A stretch of 64,000 bases of DNA from Thermohalobaculum sp039821125 (GTDB lineage Bacteria > Pseudomonadota > Alphaproteobacteria > Rhodobacterales > Rhodobacteraceae), in contig JBCBOR010000001.1 in the NCBI GenBank assembly GCA_039821125.1, forward strand, positions 62,001 through 126,000. Reading direction: 5' to 3'. The notes beneath the pieces were generated by a model, which was not told where the DNA came from, ran no database searches, and saw only the letters and a program-made list of their open reading frames with translations. Positions 51,011 through 59,440 of this stretch are shown in pieces; the first letter of the stretch is position 1; each line of letters starts with the position of its first letter. A program made the position numbers and the translations under genes.

Positions 51011-52702
51011 TCAAGCCCCCGTCACCTTGACGGACTGGTTCGGGTCAATCGTGACGCGTCCCTGCCGTTTGATATGCGCTTCCACGACCTCCCAGATCGG
51101 CGGGCCTTCGGTCTCCTCGTTGACCGACGCCCAGCCCGAGACGACATAGGTCTTCGCCGGGTCGATCGCCTCGCCGGTCTTCAGCAGGGTCATGTTGGTG
51201 ATCCGGCTGCCCTGCGGTTTCGAGACGTCGATGTGGTACCCCATGCCGCCGACCCGCACCATGTCGCCGCCCTGCTGGTAGTAGGGATCCGGGTTGAACA
51301 GGTTGTCGGCCACATCCTCCAGCACCTCGTGCAGGAATGCGCCCGTCATCTCAGTGCGGTACGCCGCCGGATAGGACATCGCGGTCGCGTTGTGCAGATC
51401 CTCGCGCGTGATCGGATCGCCGGGCAGCAGCGACGGCCCCCAGCGGAACCCCGGGCTCAGCGCGATATCCGCCTCCCGCTCGGAAATCAGCGCGTTGCAG
51501 ATCAGATCGTCCCAGGTGCCGTTGAAGTTGCCCCGCCGATACAGCAGGCTATCGGTATGGCCCAGCACCTCGGTCAGCTGATCCAGATAGGGCGCCCGCT
51601 CGGCATCGATCAACGCCGTCATCGCCGGGTCCGGTGTGATCACGTCCGAGAAGATCGGGATCAGCTTGTGCCGGATCCCCTGCACCCCGCCATCGCGGAC
51701 GTCGAGATCGACGCGGGAGAGAAACTTGCCGTTCGACCCCGAGGCGATCAGCGCCGTCTTGCCCACCATCACCGGTTCGGGCAGCGCATCGTGGGTGTGT
51801 CCGCAGAGGATCACATCGATCCCCTCGACCCGGCCCGCCAGCTTTCGGTCGACATCGAACCCGTTATGGGACAGCAGCACGACCACCTCGGCGCCCTCGT
51901 CTCGGACCTCCGCCACGACCTCCTTCATCCGTTCCTCGCGGATCCCGAACGACAATCCCGGGAACATCCAGGACGGGTTGGCGATCGGCATGTAGGGGAA
52001 GGCCTGACCGATCACCGCGATCTTGGTGCCCGAGCGCTCGAACATCTCGTAGGGCTCATAGGCCGGCTCGTCCCATTCGTTGTCGAAGATGTTCGCGCCC
52101 AGAAACGGGAAATCGAGGCCATCGACAATCTCGGTCACCCGGTCGATGCCCAGCGTGAACTCCCAGTGCGAGGTCATCGCGTCAGGCTTCAGCGCGTTCA
52201 TCACGTTGACGACGTCCTGGCCTTTCGTGGCCTCCGCCACCAGCGAGCCATGCCAGGTATCCCCGCCATCCAGCAGCAGCGCTTCGGGCCGCTCGGCCCG
52301 GATCGCACCCACCACGGTGGCGACCCGGTCCATGCCGCCCATGCGGCCGTAGCCGCGTCCCAGCGCCGCGAAGTCCTGATAGGTCAGCGCATAGGCCTCC
52401 GGTGTGCCCGTCGCGATGTCGAACAGCTTCAAAAAATCAGCGCCCGTCACGTGCGGTGGCAAACCGCTCACCTCACCCATACCGAGATTGATCTCCGGCT
52501 CGCGAAACCAGATCGGTTTCATCTGCGCGTGAATGTCGGTGATGTGGATCAGCGTGACACTCCCCAGCGGATCGAACTGCAAAAGCTGATCCTGCGTCAG
52601 CCGCTGTTGTGCCGCCAGCCGCCCCCACTGGCCGACACCGGAAGCGCCAACAATGGCCGAGGCCGCCACGGTCGCTTGCAGAAAGTCACGGCGCGAGATC
52701 AT
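51011..52702 (-). CDS. soxB: Thiosulfohydrolase SoxB
   Basis: A 563-residue dimanganese hydrolase with twin-arginine signal SRRDFLQATVAASAIVG, metal-site motifs HITDIHAQ, DGGDTWHGS and SHNGFDVD, plus CGHTHDALP, and a 5'-nucleotidase-like C-terminal domain. It removes the terminal sulfone group from SoxY-bound intermediates as sulfate. It is flanked on both sides by the intergenic repeats. Confidence 0.96.
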   Translation of the reverse strand: MISRRDFLQATVAASAIVGASGVGQWGRLAAQQRLTQDQLLQFDPLGSVTLIHITDIHAQMKPIWFREPEINLGMGEVSGLPPHVTGADFLKLFDIATGTPEAYALTYQDFAALGRGYGRMGGMDRVATVVGAIRAERPEALLLDGGDTWHGSLVAEATKGQDVVNVMNALKPDAMTSHWEFTLGIDRVTEIVDGLDFPFLGANIFDNEWDEPAYEPYEMFERSGTKIAVIGQAFPYMPIANPSWMFPGLSFGIREERMKEVVAEVRDEGAEVVVLLSHNGFDVDRKLAGRVEGIDVILCGHTHDALPEPVMVGKTALIASGSNGKFLSRVDLDVRDGGVQGIRHKLIPIFSDVITPDPAMTALIDAERAPYLDQLTEVLGHTDSLLYRRGNFNGTWDDLICNALISEREADIALSPGFRWGPSLLPGDPITREDLHNATAMSYPAAYRTEMTGAFLHEVLEDVADNLFNPDPYYQQGGDMVRVGGMGYHIDVSKPQGSRITNMTLLKTGEAIDPAKTYVVSGWASVNEETEGPPIWEVVEAHIKRQGRVTIDPNQSVKVTGA

Positions 52703-52755
52703 GTCCGTCTCCGTTCATCAGGCAAGCCGATCCCAGCCACGCGCGCGGGCGTGCT

Positions 52756-52802
52756 CTTCATCTTGCCGAAAATACCTTGGGGGTGTGGGGGCGGAGCCCC
52801 CA
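52756..52802 (-). terminator. Intergenic repeat copy 2 with adjoining hairpin (soxA-soxB gap)
   Basis: Core CTTCATCTTGCCGAAAATA at 52756-52778, followed by GTGGGGGC/GCCCCCAC with a three-base loop (about 52784-52802). Read on the minus strand it is a strong hairpin followed by a T-rich stretch, so it could partly terminate or process the message between soxA and soxB. Confidence 0.6.
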
Positions 52803-52819
52803 CTCACCATGTCAGCGGA

Positions 52820-53668
52820 TCAGTTCCGCACGGCCGGGGTTTCGATCCCCAGACCTGCCCCGCGCGACGCGAGGTAGGCTTCCAGCGCCACGAACTCGTC
52901 CGAGCCGCGCTTGTACGGGGTCGCCCGGATGTTCTTCATGCAGCCCGAAAACCGCCGGTGCAGCGAGCCGAGGCCCGACCACTTGAAGCGATAGGTCGGG
53001 AAGCCGTTGATGTTGCCCTGGCTGAGATGGTCGGCCCGGATCATCTGGCCGTAATTGTCCTCGTGACACTGGTTGCAGGACATATCGAGTTGACCGACGC
53101 GAGTGTAGTACAAATCCTTACCCTTCTCGATCCACGCGGCCATCGGCCCGTCGGTTTGCACACCCATCGGCTCGCCGCGCGACTGCATGCCGATGTAGGC
53201 CGTCATCGCCAGCATCTCGGGGCTTTCCCATTTCCACGGGTCGGCGCCCTGATGTTCCTTGATCGAGGCGTTGATGATGTGCTCGAGGCTTTCGGGCTTG
53301 CCCTTGGCCTCGTTCCATCGGGGCATGTTGGCGCGCAGGCCCTTCATGCTCTCGATCTCGCCATGGCAGTCGGCGCAGGACTTGCCCGACGATCCCGCCG
53401 CGGTCTCCCACAGCTCGATCCCGTATTCGACCGCGACCATGGCCGGGTTCTCGAAATCATCCATCTCCAGCGCCTGGGTCTCGTCCGTGCGGAACCGCCA
53501 GCCCGAGTAGATCACGTCCAGCGGATGTCCCTCGGGTGCCTTGACCTCGGTGACGATTTCTACCCCTTCGATGACCAGTTGATCATTGTCAGGCCCGGGT
53601 CCCGCCAGCGCGTACCCGGAGATGGCGACGGCTCCGGCCAGAGCGGCGCCGATCAGTGGCTGTCTCAT
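52820..53668 (-). CDS. soxA: Diheme cytochrome c SoxA
   Basis: A 282-residue exported protein with signal MRQPLIGAALAGAVAISGYA, two haem sites CADCH and CNQCH, and the Cys ligand in RRFSGCMKNIRATP that carries the persulfide. SoxA with SoxX joins thiosulfate to SoxY. The length is normal. Confidence 0.95.
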   Translation of the reverse strand: MRQPLIGAALAGAVAISGYALAGPGPDNDQLVIEGVEIVTEVKAPEGHPLDVIYSGWRFRTDETQALEMDDFENPAMVAVEYGIELWETAAGSSGKSCADCHGEIESMKGLRANMPRWNEAKGKPESLEHIINASIKEHQGADPWKWESPEMLAMTAYIGMQSRGEPMGVQTDGPMAAWIEKGKDLYYTRVGQLDMSCNQCHEDNYGQMIRADHLSQGNINGFPTYRFKWSGLGSLHRRFSGCMKNIRATPYKRGSDEFVALEAYLASRGAGLGIETPAVRN

Positions 53669-53701
53669 GGTGTTCCCTCCCGAACTCCCCGATCACCGCT
53701 C

Positions 53702-54031
53702 TCAGGCGGCTTTGATCGTCTTTTCCATGTCATAGACCGTGCCGTCATCGTCGGTCCATTCGAAGCGCATCACACCCGGTCCCGGCACCTTCATCTCGAA
53801 CTGGAAGTACGGGTTGGCCGAGACCGCCGGATCGATATCGACATCGACAACGCTCTCGCCCTCGTAGGTGACAACGAACTTGTTGATGATCTTGCGCGGG
53901 ATCAGCTCGCCGGTCTTGCGGTCCTTGCGCTGACCCGACTCCATCGGGTGGCTGATCAGCGTCTTGATCGTGATCACATCACCTGCGGCGGCCTTCTTGG
54001 GCACCTTCACGCGGGGTTTGACTTTGGCCAT
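53702..54031 (-). CDS. soxZ: SoxZ, sulfur carrier partner
   Basis: A 109-residue protein of the SoxZ fold (AKVKPRVKVPKKAAAGDVI, KTLISHPMESGQRKD, FVVTYEGESVVDVDIDPAVS). It forms the carrier complex with SoxY. It lies 21 bp after soxY and has no signal of its own, so it is exported with SoxY. Confidence 0.96.
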   Translation of the reverse strand: MAKVKPRVKVPKKAAAGDVITIKTLISHPMESGQRKDRKTGELIPRKIINKFVVTYEGESVVDVDIDPAVSANPYFQFEMKVPGPGVMRFEWTDDDGTVYDMEKTIKAA

Positions 54032-54052
54032 GTCTCTGTTCTCCCTATCCGC

Positions 54053-54478
54053 TCAGCCGCCGCAGCCGCCGATGGTGACTTTCACGGCGCGGCTTGCCTT
54101 GGCAAAGCTGCCATCTGCGAGTTTCGCAACCGCAACCAGATCCTGCGACTTGGCGAGCCGGATCCGCGTCGACGCCGCCGACGAGGCCGACAGCTTGCCG
54201 AAGTGGAAGGTCGCAACGCCCGGGTTCGGGTTGCCCGCGGCCAACAGCAGGATGTCGGTGGCGCCATCGGCTGACACTTCGACCGGCACCGTATTGCCGT
54301 TCTCGGCGATCTCGGGCGCGCCGATTTCGACACCGCCATCGGCCACATCCGCGCCGCCGGTGAACTTCGCGATCGCCTCGTCGGTGGTCATCCCCTCGGT
54401 CCAGGCGAGCCCCGGGAAGGTCGCGGCAACCGCCGTGGCGGTGCCCAGGAACAGGGTCTGACGTCTGTTCAGGTTCAT
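54053..54478 (-). CDS. soxY: SoxY, sulfur carrier with C-terminal GGCGG
   Basis: A 141-residue protein with twin-arginine signal NRRQTLFLGTATAVAATFPG and the carrier C-terminus KVTIGGCGG, whose Cys holds the sulfur intermediates. ATG 54478 follows GGAGACCAAG; the long upstream extension of this frame is not coding. Confidence 0.96.
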   Translation of the reverse strand: MNLNRRQTLFLGTATAVAATFPGLAWTEGMTTDEAIAKFTGGADVADGGVEIGAPEIAENGNTVPVEVSADGATDILLLAAGNPNPGVATFHFGKLSASSAASTRIRLAKSQDLVAVAKLADGSFAKASRAVKVTIGGCGG

Positions 54479-54507
54479 CTTGGTCTCCTCTCTCCGGCGC
54501 GGCCGGA

Positions 54508-54975
54508 TCACTCCTTGAGGGTCATCAGGTAGGCGACGATGTCCTCGACCTGCTGGGCCGAAAGGATCGTCTTGCCCTCGAACGTGTCGAGCGGACGGGT
54601 GTAGCCCGCGTCCTTGTAGAAGGCCGGCATGATCGTCCCGTCGAACATCATCTTGGCGTTCGTGACGATGCCGCGAAGCTCGGCCTCGGACCAGCGGTCG
54701 GCCACACCGTCGAGCGCGGGCCCGACCTCGCCATGGAACGACTGATCTTTGGCATCCGAGTTCTGGTGGCAGGCCAGGCAATTGCCGAGCTTGCGCCCGA
54801 CGAACCAGTCCCTGCCCTTGGCAGGATCGCCCGGAGCACCGGTCAACGAGGCACCGACCGAGCCTTCTTCGAACTTCACATCTGCCGGAGCGACGGTGTC
54901 GGCCCAGGACAGCGATGGTGGTGCCGTGGCTATGGCGACCGCCGATACGACCGCCAACGCTGCGAGTATGCGCAT
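54508..54975 (-). CDS. soxX: Monoheme cytochrome c SoxX
   Basis: A 155-residue exported protein with signal MRILAALAVVSAVAIATAPP..WA, haem site CLACH and the conserved GEVGPALDGVADRW segment. It takes electrons from SoxA. ATG 54975 has GGGGAGAGG upstream; the longer frame starts earlier without a signal. It is the first gene downstream of the main operator. Confidence 0.94.
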   Translation of the reverse strand: MRILAALAVVSAVAIATAPPSLSWADTVAPADVKFEEGSVGASLTGAPGDPAKGRDWFVGRKLGNCLACHQNSDAKDQSFHGEVGPALDGVADRWSEAELRGIVTNAKMMFDGTIMPAFYKDAGYTRPLDTFEGKTILSAQQVEDIVAYLMTLKE

Positions 54976-55056
54976 TCGTTTCCTCTCCCCTCGATACGGT
55001 TTTCCGCACTTTTCTTGTGTGAAACTAAACACAGGCACCAGATGATTCCAAGCCAT

Positions 55057-55076
55057 AAATTCAAAGGATTGAATTT
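55057..55076. promoter_or_regulatory. Candidate SoxR operator upstream of soxX
   Basis: AAATTCAAAGGATTGAATTT is a perfect 8-4-8 dyad containing ATTC-N8-GAAT (55059-55074). It lies 82 bp before soxX in the gap after the C80-like gene, and matches the SoxR/SqrR recognition pattern, like the one before soxC. It probably controls soxXYZAB(CDEF). Confidence 0.8.
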
Positions 55077-55115
55077 TTTGATGGGACAGACTTCGGCGCG
55101 CCTGTCCCGGTGGCC

Positions 55116-55859
55116 TCAGGGATTCTTGTGCCACTCATCCAGCGTCAGTTTGGCAACCGAGCCGTTCTGCACCTGGTAGGCAAACTTGTGGTCATTGCGA
55201 TAGGAGTTCTGGAGCAAGTTTGTGTTCGGATCGACTTGGTCGTTGTACGAGACGCTGTAGTACTGGCCGCCGCCAACGAACGCGACCGACTTGCGGCCAA
55301 CATAGGAGGTCACTGGCGGATTTTTGTTTTTGTCTTTTGTTTTCTGTTTGTCCGAGATCTGCCAATCCTCTGTCATCACGTCGATCGGACCGGTCCAACC
55401 CGCAACTTTCGGCGTATGGCCCTCGGACGACAGTTTGGCGCAGAGATCCTGCACGAATGATCCCGCACATGCCGATACCTGAACCGGGCAATTTTGCTCA
55501 CCACTTGCCAGATCGCAGCCAACCAGGCTGACCTTCTGCAAAACGGGCGTCTGAAATGCCTTCAGAACACCACAGATCAGCGTTGAGACACCTTCGTGTG
55601 TGAATTCGAAGAAACTCTTGCGCTTGGAGAGCCAAGATCCCCCGGCTTCGCCAACCACGTAGACCCCGATCTTGGCATTCGCGCCAATGGTCTGTGGCGG
55701 GTTCAGATTGACTGCGGCACTCGAGTTGGCCGCGCCAAAAGCGATGACCCATGAGGCACGCCCAGCGCATTTGCTCGCAAGCGCTTCGGCCTGCGCCTTC
55801 ACACTCTTGGCCTCCTCGCCCGTGCTGTAGATAATGATGATCGCATCCAGATTTCGCAT
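55116..55859 (-). CDS. C80 cysteine-protease-domain-like protein inside the sox cluster
   Basis: A 247-residue soluble protein without a signal peptide; ATG 55859 starts MRNLDAIIIIYSTGEEA and the longer frame is unlikely. The order of segments KIGVYVVGEAGG (64-73) and KVSLVGCDLASG (109-120, Cys115) resembles the RTX-toxin cysteine protease domain (peptidase C80), but the catalytic His of VGHG is replaced (VGEA). It is lower in GC than neighbours, with an AT-rich KQKTKDKNKN stretch (171-180). It lies between soxW and soxX, where no sox gene belongs. Function unknown; the assignment is tentative. Confidence 0.5.
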   Translation of the reverse strand: MRNLDAIIIIYSTGEEAKSVKAQAEALASKCAGRASWVIAFGAANSSAAVNLNPPQTIGANAKIGVYVVGEAGGSWLSKRKSFFEFTHEGVSTLICGVLKAFQTPVLQKVSLVGCDLASGEQNCPVQVSACAGSFVQDLCAKLSSEGHTPKVAGWTGPIDVMTEDWQISDKQKTKDKNKNPPVTSYVGRKSVAFVGGGQYYSVSYNDQVDPNTNLLQNSYRNDHKFAYQVQNGSVAKLTLDEWHKNP

Positions 55860-55982
55860 CTTTGATCTCCTTTGAGTAAGGACATCAGTGTGCGCGATGA
55901 GCACCCGCCTCCCCATTCGACAAAAATGAATAGGGGCATTCAGAAATGAAGAGGCCGGCCCTCTGAGACGGGTCGAAAACGC

Positions 55983-56552
55983 CTATTGCTTCTGAGCGGC
56001 CTCGAACTTGCGGGCGTGGTATTTCTGGAAGTGCTCGCCGCTGGCATAGCCTTTCTCGTAGACCCACTGGAACATATGCAGCGTAGTATACTTGCCGAAC
56101 GCCCCCGGCATTGTGCTGACCGAGGCCTCGGCCGCCGTCCCGCCCTCCGGCACCTCCTCGGGCATGAACAGGATCGTCGGCGTGAACAGGACCCCCCAGC
56201 GCTTGGCCATGTCTTTTTCAGACAGGGCCTCGCCGTCGAAATCAGTCACTTCCTCATCGCCAAAGAGATTCATCTGCACAACCATGAAGTTGGCCTTGAT
56301 GAAGTCGGCGACCTCCGGATCGGTGAACACTTCCTCATGCAGCTTTGTGCAGTAGATGCAGCCGCGCTGCTCGAAGATGATGGCAAGCCGTTTGCCCTCG
56401 TCCGCCGCGGTTTCCACGTCCTCGGCCATGTCCTTGAAGGTCACCGGCATCCACGGCTGCTTGTGCAGACCGTCATCGCCAAGCTCGGCCGCTGCTGGAA
56501 CCTGAACCACCGTCAGCGCCGCCACCGCGGCAAGAGTTGCGAAGAGCTTCAT
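55983..56552 (-). CDS. soxW: Thioredoxin-like SoxW
   Basis: A 189-residue exported thioredoxin-fold protein with signal (MKLFATLAAVAALTVVQVPAA) and redox motif CIYC (EQRGCIYCTKLH). SoxW receives reducing power from SoxV and keeps SoxYZ active. It lies directly behind soxV on the same strand. Confidence 0.92.
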   Translation of the reverse strand: MKLFATLAAVAALTVVQVPAAAELGDDGLHKQPWMPVTFKDMAEDVETAADEGKRLAIIFEQRGCIYCTKLHEEVFTDPEVADFIKANFMVVQMNLFGDEEVTDFDGEALSEKDMAKRWGVLFTPTILFMPEEVPEGGTAAEASVSTMPGAFGKYTTLHMFQWVYEKGYASGEHFQKYHARKFEAAQKQ

Positions 56553-56577
56553 GGCCGTGTCCTCCGTTGTTGTTACG

Positions 56578-57315
56578 TTATTGCAGCGTTCCGATATCGG
56601 GCGCGATTTGCAGCATCCAGTAGGCGATCTCGTTCATCATGTTGGTCGCGATCAGCACCCCGAACAGCACCAGGGCCGCGCCCATCACCTTCTCGACCTT
56701 GCCGAGATGGCGGCGGAAGTTCTTTGCCAACGCCAGGAACGGGCCGATGAAAATGGCGGCGAGCACGAAGGGCAGCGCCATCCCCAGCCCATAGGCGAGC
56801 AACAGCAACGCCCCCTGATCCGCCGTCTCCGCCGCGCCGGCAGTGAGCAGGATCGCCGCCAGAACCGGGCCGACGCAGGGCGTCCATCCGAACGCAAAAG
56901 CCATCCCGATGAAGAACGCGCCGATCAGCCCCCAGCGCCGCTGGCCGAGGTCGACCCGTGCCTCGCGATTCAGCAGTGCGATCCGGAATACCCCGAGGAA
57001 ATGCAGCCCCAGTACGATCAGCAACCCCGCCGCGATATAGCGGATCACGTCGAACCATTCGCGCAGTTGCTGGCCGAAGACTGTCGCCGTCGCGCCGAGA
57101 CCGACGAAGATCAGGATGATCCCGGCAGCAAAGGCGATCGAGGTCAGGATGACATAACCGTGGGTGCCGGGGGCGGCGCCTTCGTCGGTCAACTCCTCGA
57201 ACGAGAGGCCTGCAATGTAGCAGAGATAGAACGGCACGATCGGCAGGATACAGGGCGATAGGAACGACAACAGCCCCGCAAGGCCCGCCGCGCCGTATCC
57301 GATCTCAAAGCCCAT
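56578..57315 (-). CDS. soxV: CcdA-like membrane protein SoxV
   Basis: A 245-residue membrane protein with six helices and the CcdA signature LSFLSPCILPIVPFYLCYIAG plus the second redox Cys in GWTPCVGPV. SoxV moves electrons from cytoplasmic thioredoxin to periplasmic SoxW. It is the first gene of the minus-strand sox block and is divergent from soxS. Confidence 0.94.
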   Translation of the reverse strand: MGFEIGYGAAGLAGLLSFLSPCILPIVPFYLCYIAGLSFEELTDEGAAPGTHGYVILTSIAFAAGIILIFVGLGATATVFGQQLREWFDVIRYIAAGLLIVLGLHFLGVFRIALLNREARVDLGQRRWGLIGAFFIGMAFAFGWTPCVGPVLAAILLTAGAAETADQGALLLLAYGLGMALPFVLAAIFIGPFLALAKNFRRHLGKVEKVMGAALVLFGVLIATNMMNEIAYWMLQIAPDIGTLQ

Positions 57316-57420
57316 GCCGCAACCGCGCGTTCCTGCGAATCCACTGGATATTCATATCTAGTTTTGTATATGTGTTTAGAGCGCCTCGTCAATTCACAGC
57401 GAAATTTCGGTATTTGGAAC
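57316..57420. promoter_or_regulatory. Divergent soxV-soxS promoter region
   Basis: An AT-rich 105-bp gap with GATAT-TC-ATATC (57347-57358), CATAT and ATATG half-sites 10 bp apart (57354-57371), and ATTC half-sites at 57350 and 57392. No full ATTC-N8-GAAT is present, so any SoxR binding here would be to a degenerate site. Confidence 0.4.
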
Positions 57421-57786
57421 ATGCGGTATCTGATTGTCGCTCTGCTGCTGACCATCACAACCGTCCTGCCCGTTCGGGCAGCGGAGCTTCTCATGTTCGA
57501 GGAGGAGTGGTGTCACTGGTGCGAGCGGTGGAATGACGAGATCGGCGTGATCTATCACAAGACCGACGAGGGCAAGCGCGCACCGCTGACCCGCGTTGAC
57601 ATCCACGGGACCTTCCCGGACGTGGACCTCGCCCTACGTCCGCAATACACGCCCACCTTCGTTCTGATCGAAAACGGACGCGAGATCGGGCGAATCGAAG
57701 GGTATCCGGGCGAGGATTTCTTCTGGGGGCTGCTCGGGCGGCTGCTGGAGAAACTCCCCGCGCCGAAACAAAAGACAGGCACCTGA
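57421..57786 (+). CDS. soxS: Periplasmic thioredoxin SoxS
   Basis: A 121-residue exported protein with signal (MRYLIVALLLTITTVLPVRA) and redox motif CHWC (EEEWCHWCERWN). SoxS is linked to redox control of sox activity. ATG 57421 is chosen over 57364 because the signal begins there. It is followed 8 bp later by soxR. Confidence 0.92.
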   Translation: MRYLIVALLLTITTVLPVRAAELLMFEEEWCHWCERWNDEIGVIYHKTDEGKRAPLTRVDIHGTFPDVDLALRPQYTPTFVLIENGREIGRIEGYPGEDFFWGLLGRLLEKLPAPKQKTGT

Positions 57787-57794
57787 GGCGAGCG

Positions 57795-58142
57795 ATGGCA
57801 CTTCCGGTATTCGATGACGGTCTCGACGACGCGGCAATGGACGAGATGATGGACAACGCCCGCCGGGCGACGAATTTCCTCAAGGCCCTGTCGCATGAGG
57901 GGCGGTTGATGATCCTTTGTCATCTGGCCTCGGGCGAAAAATCCGTGACCGAACTCGAAGATCTTCTGTCGGCCCGGCAGGCCGCCGTGTCCCAGCAGTT
58001 GGCGCGGCTTCGGCTCGAAGGGCTGGTCAGCTACCGCCGGGACGGCAAGGCGATCTACTACAGCCTCGGCGACGAGCGCGCCAAACGGATGCTGGAACTG
58101 GTCTACGAGATGTTCTGCAGCCCTGACGCCAAGGCAAGCTGA
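57795..58142 (+). CDS. soxR: ArsR-family sulfur-responsive repressor SoxR
   Basis: A 115-residue ArsR-type winged helix: FLKALSHEGRLMILCHLASG, recognition helix AVSQQLARLRLEGLVSYRRDG. Cys42 (ILCHL) and Cys108 (EMFCS) stand where the sensor cysteines of SqrR (about 41 and 107) form a sulfur bridge. It is expected to release its operator when polysulfide or persulfide appears. Perfect dyads before soxX and soxC are its likely targets. Confidence 0.93.
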   Translation: MALPVFDDGLDDAAMDEMMDNARRATNFLKALSHEGRLMILCHLASGEKSVTELEDLLSARQAAVSQQLARLRLEGLVSYRRDGKAIYYSLGDERAKRMLELVYEMFCSPDAKAS

Positions 58143-58234
58143 CCCGCCGGGCTTGACCTGCGCCGCCCACGTGCGGAAGGTAGGCAACAGACCCGCACCC
58201 AAAAACAAACGCGGGCGCATGGCTCAGGGGAGGC

Positions 58235-59302
58235 ATGGACTGGCTTGACGGCATATTCGACGACGCGCGCGCGGCGGCTCTGATCGGCCTTGCGACCGGA
58301 GTGATTCTGGGGCTCGCGGCGCGGCGCGGACGTTTCTGCACACTCGGCGCGATCGAAGACGGGCTCTATGGCGGCGACTGGACGCGCGTACGCATGTGGG
58401 CGCTGGCGCTTGGGGTCGCGATCCTGGGCACCCATGGCGCGGCGTGGGCCGGAATGATCGATCTCGGCGAAACGCTCTATGCCCGCAGCGCCTGGAACCC
58501 GGTCGGCTCTGTCGTCGGCGGGACCCTCTTCGGCTATGGCATGGCAATCGCCGGGAACTGCGGCTACGGCGCTTTGGCACGTCTCGGCGGCGGCGACCTC
58601 AGATCGCTGGTGATCGTCGTTGTGATGGGCATCGCGGCCTATATGACCATCGCCGGTCCACTCGCGGGACTGCGCGTCGCACTGTTCCCGCCAGAGGATG
58701 CAGGCCCCGGCACCATCACCTCCTATCCCGCCCTGCTGGAGAGGGTCATCTCCCTGCCCCAAGCCATGACGGTTGTGGCAATCGCCATGGCCCTGCTGGC
58801 ATGGGCCCTGTCGGACACAGGGTTTCGCCGGTCCCGCCCCCATGTGATCTGGGGCGCCGCCGTCGGGATCGCCGTGGTGCTGGCCTGGCTCGGCACTGGG
58901 CTTGTCGCCGAACAGAGCTTTGACGCCGTTCGAATCGAGGGGCCATCCTTCACGCGCCCAGCGGGTGAGACGCTGCTGTTCCTGATGACCTCGAGCGGTT
59001 CTGGCCTCTCGTTCGGCATCGGGTCCGTTGGCGGCGTGATCCTGGGCGCGCTCATCGGTTCCATGTCGCGCGGACACTTCCGCTGGGAGGCTTGCGACGA
59101 CCCGGGCGAGCTTGGCCGCCAGATCCTCGGCGGTGCATTGATGGGCGTCGGCGGCGTGTTGGCGCTGGGCTGCTCCATCGGACAGGGGCTGACCGCGTTC
59201 TCGACCCTTGCGCTCAGCGCGCCCGTGGTGCTGGCGGCGATTTTCGCAGGCACGGCGCTGGGTCTGCGCCATCTGATCCGGGGCTTCGCCCTTTCGACCT
59301 GA
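58235..59302 (+). CDS. soxT: YeeE/YedE-family thiosulfate-type transporter (SoxT-like)
   Basis: A 355-residue membrane protein with about nine helices and the Cys-containing family loops RRGRFCTLGAIEDG, GNCGYGALARLGGG and LALGCSIGQGLTAF. These match YeeE/TsuA-type transporters that move thiosulfate or other sulfur compounds through conserved Cys. Behind soxR it fits SoxT, either a sulfur importer feeding the SoxR signal or a sulfur-delivery protein. It is not essential to Sox catalysis by family knowledge. Confidence 0.88.
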   Translation: MDWLDGIFDDARAAALIGLATGVILGLAARRGRFCTLGAIEDGLYGGDWTRVRMWALALGVAILGTHGAAWAGMIDLGETLYARSAWNPVGSVVGGTLFGYGMAIAGNCGYGALARLGGGDLRSLVIVVVMGIAAYMTIAGPLAGLRVALFPPEDAGPGTITSYPALLERVISLPQAMTVVAIAMALLAWALSDTGFRRSRPHVIWGAAVGIAVVLAWLGTGLVAEQSFDAVRIEGPSFTRPAGETLLFLMTSSGSGLSFGIGSVGGVILGALIGSMSRGHFRWEACDDPGELGRQILGGALMGVGGVLALGCSIGQGLTAFSTLALSAPVVLAAIFAGTALGLRHLIRGFALST

Positions 59303-59440
59303 GACCGGGCTGGCCCGACCGGAAGAACCCGGCGCACGCCATGGTTGCGGTTCGGCGTTGCAATAATTCGTTAACGATGTTTCATTTTACTCCGAGCACA
59401 ACAGCGCATAAACCCGGTCGCACATCGCCGAGGGCAGACG

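Noticed and set aside
50933..54274. A 1113-codon plus-strand frame across the sox genes
   Set aside because: It is antisense to soxB, soxA, soxZ and soxY, whose motifs and signals are unmistakable. Long open antisense frames are expected at this GC content.
57316..57420. A full SoxR dyad in the soxV-soxS gap
   Set aside because: Only half-sites such as ATTC at 57350 and 57392 are present; no ATTC-N8-GAAT could be found on either strand.
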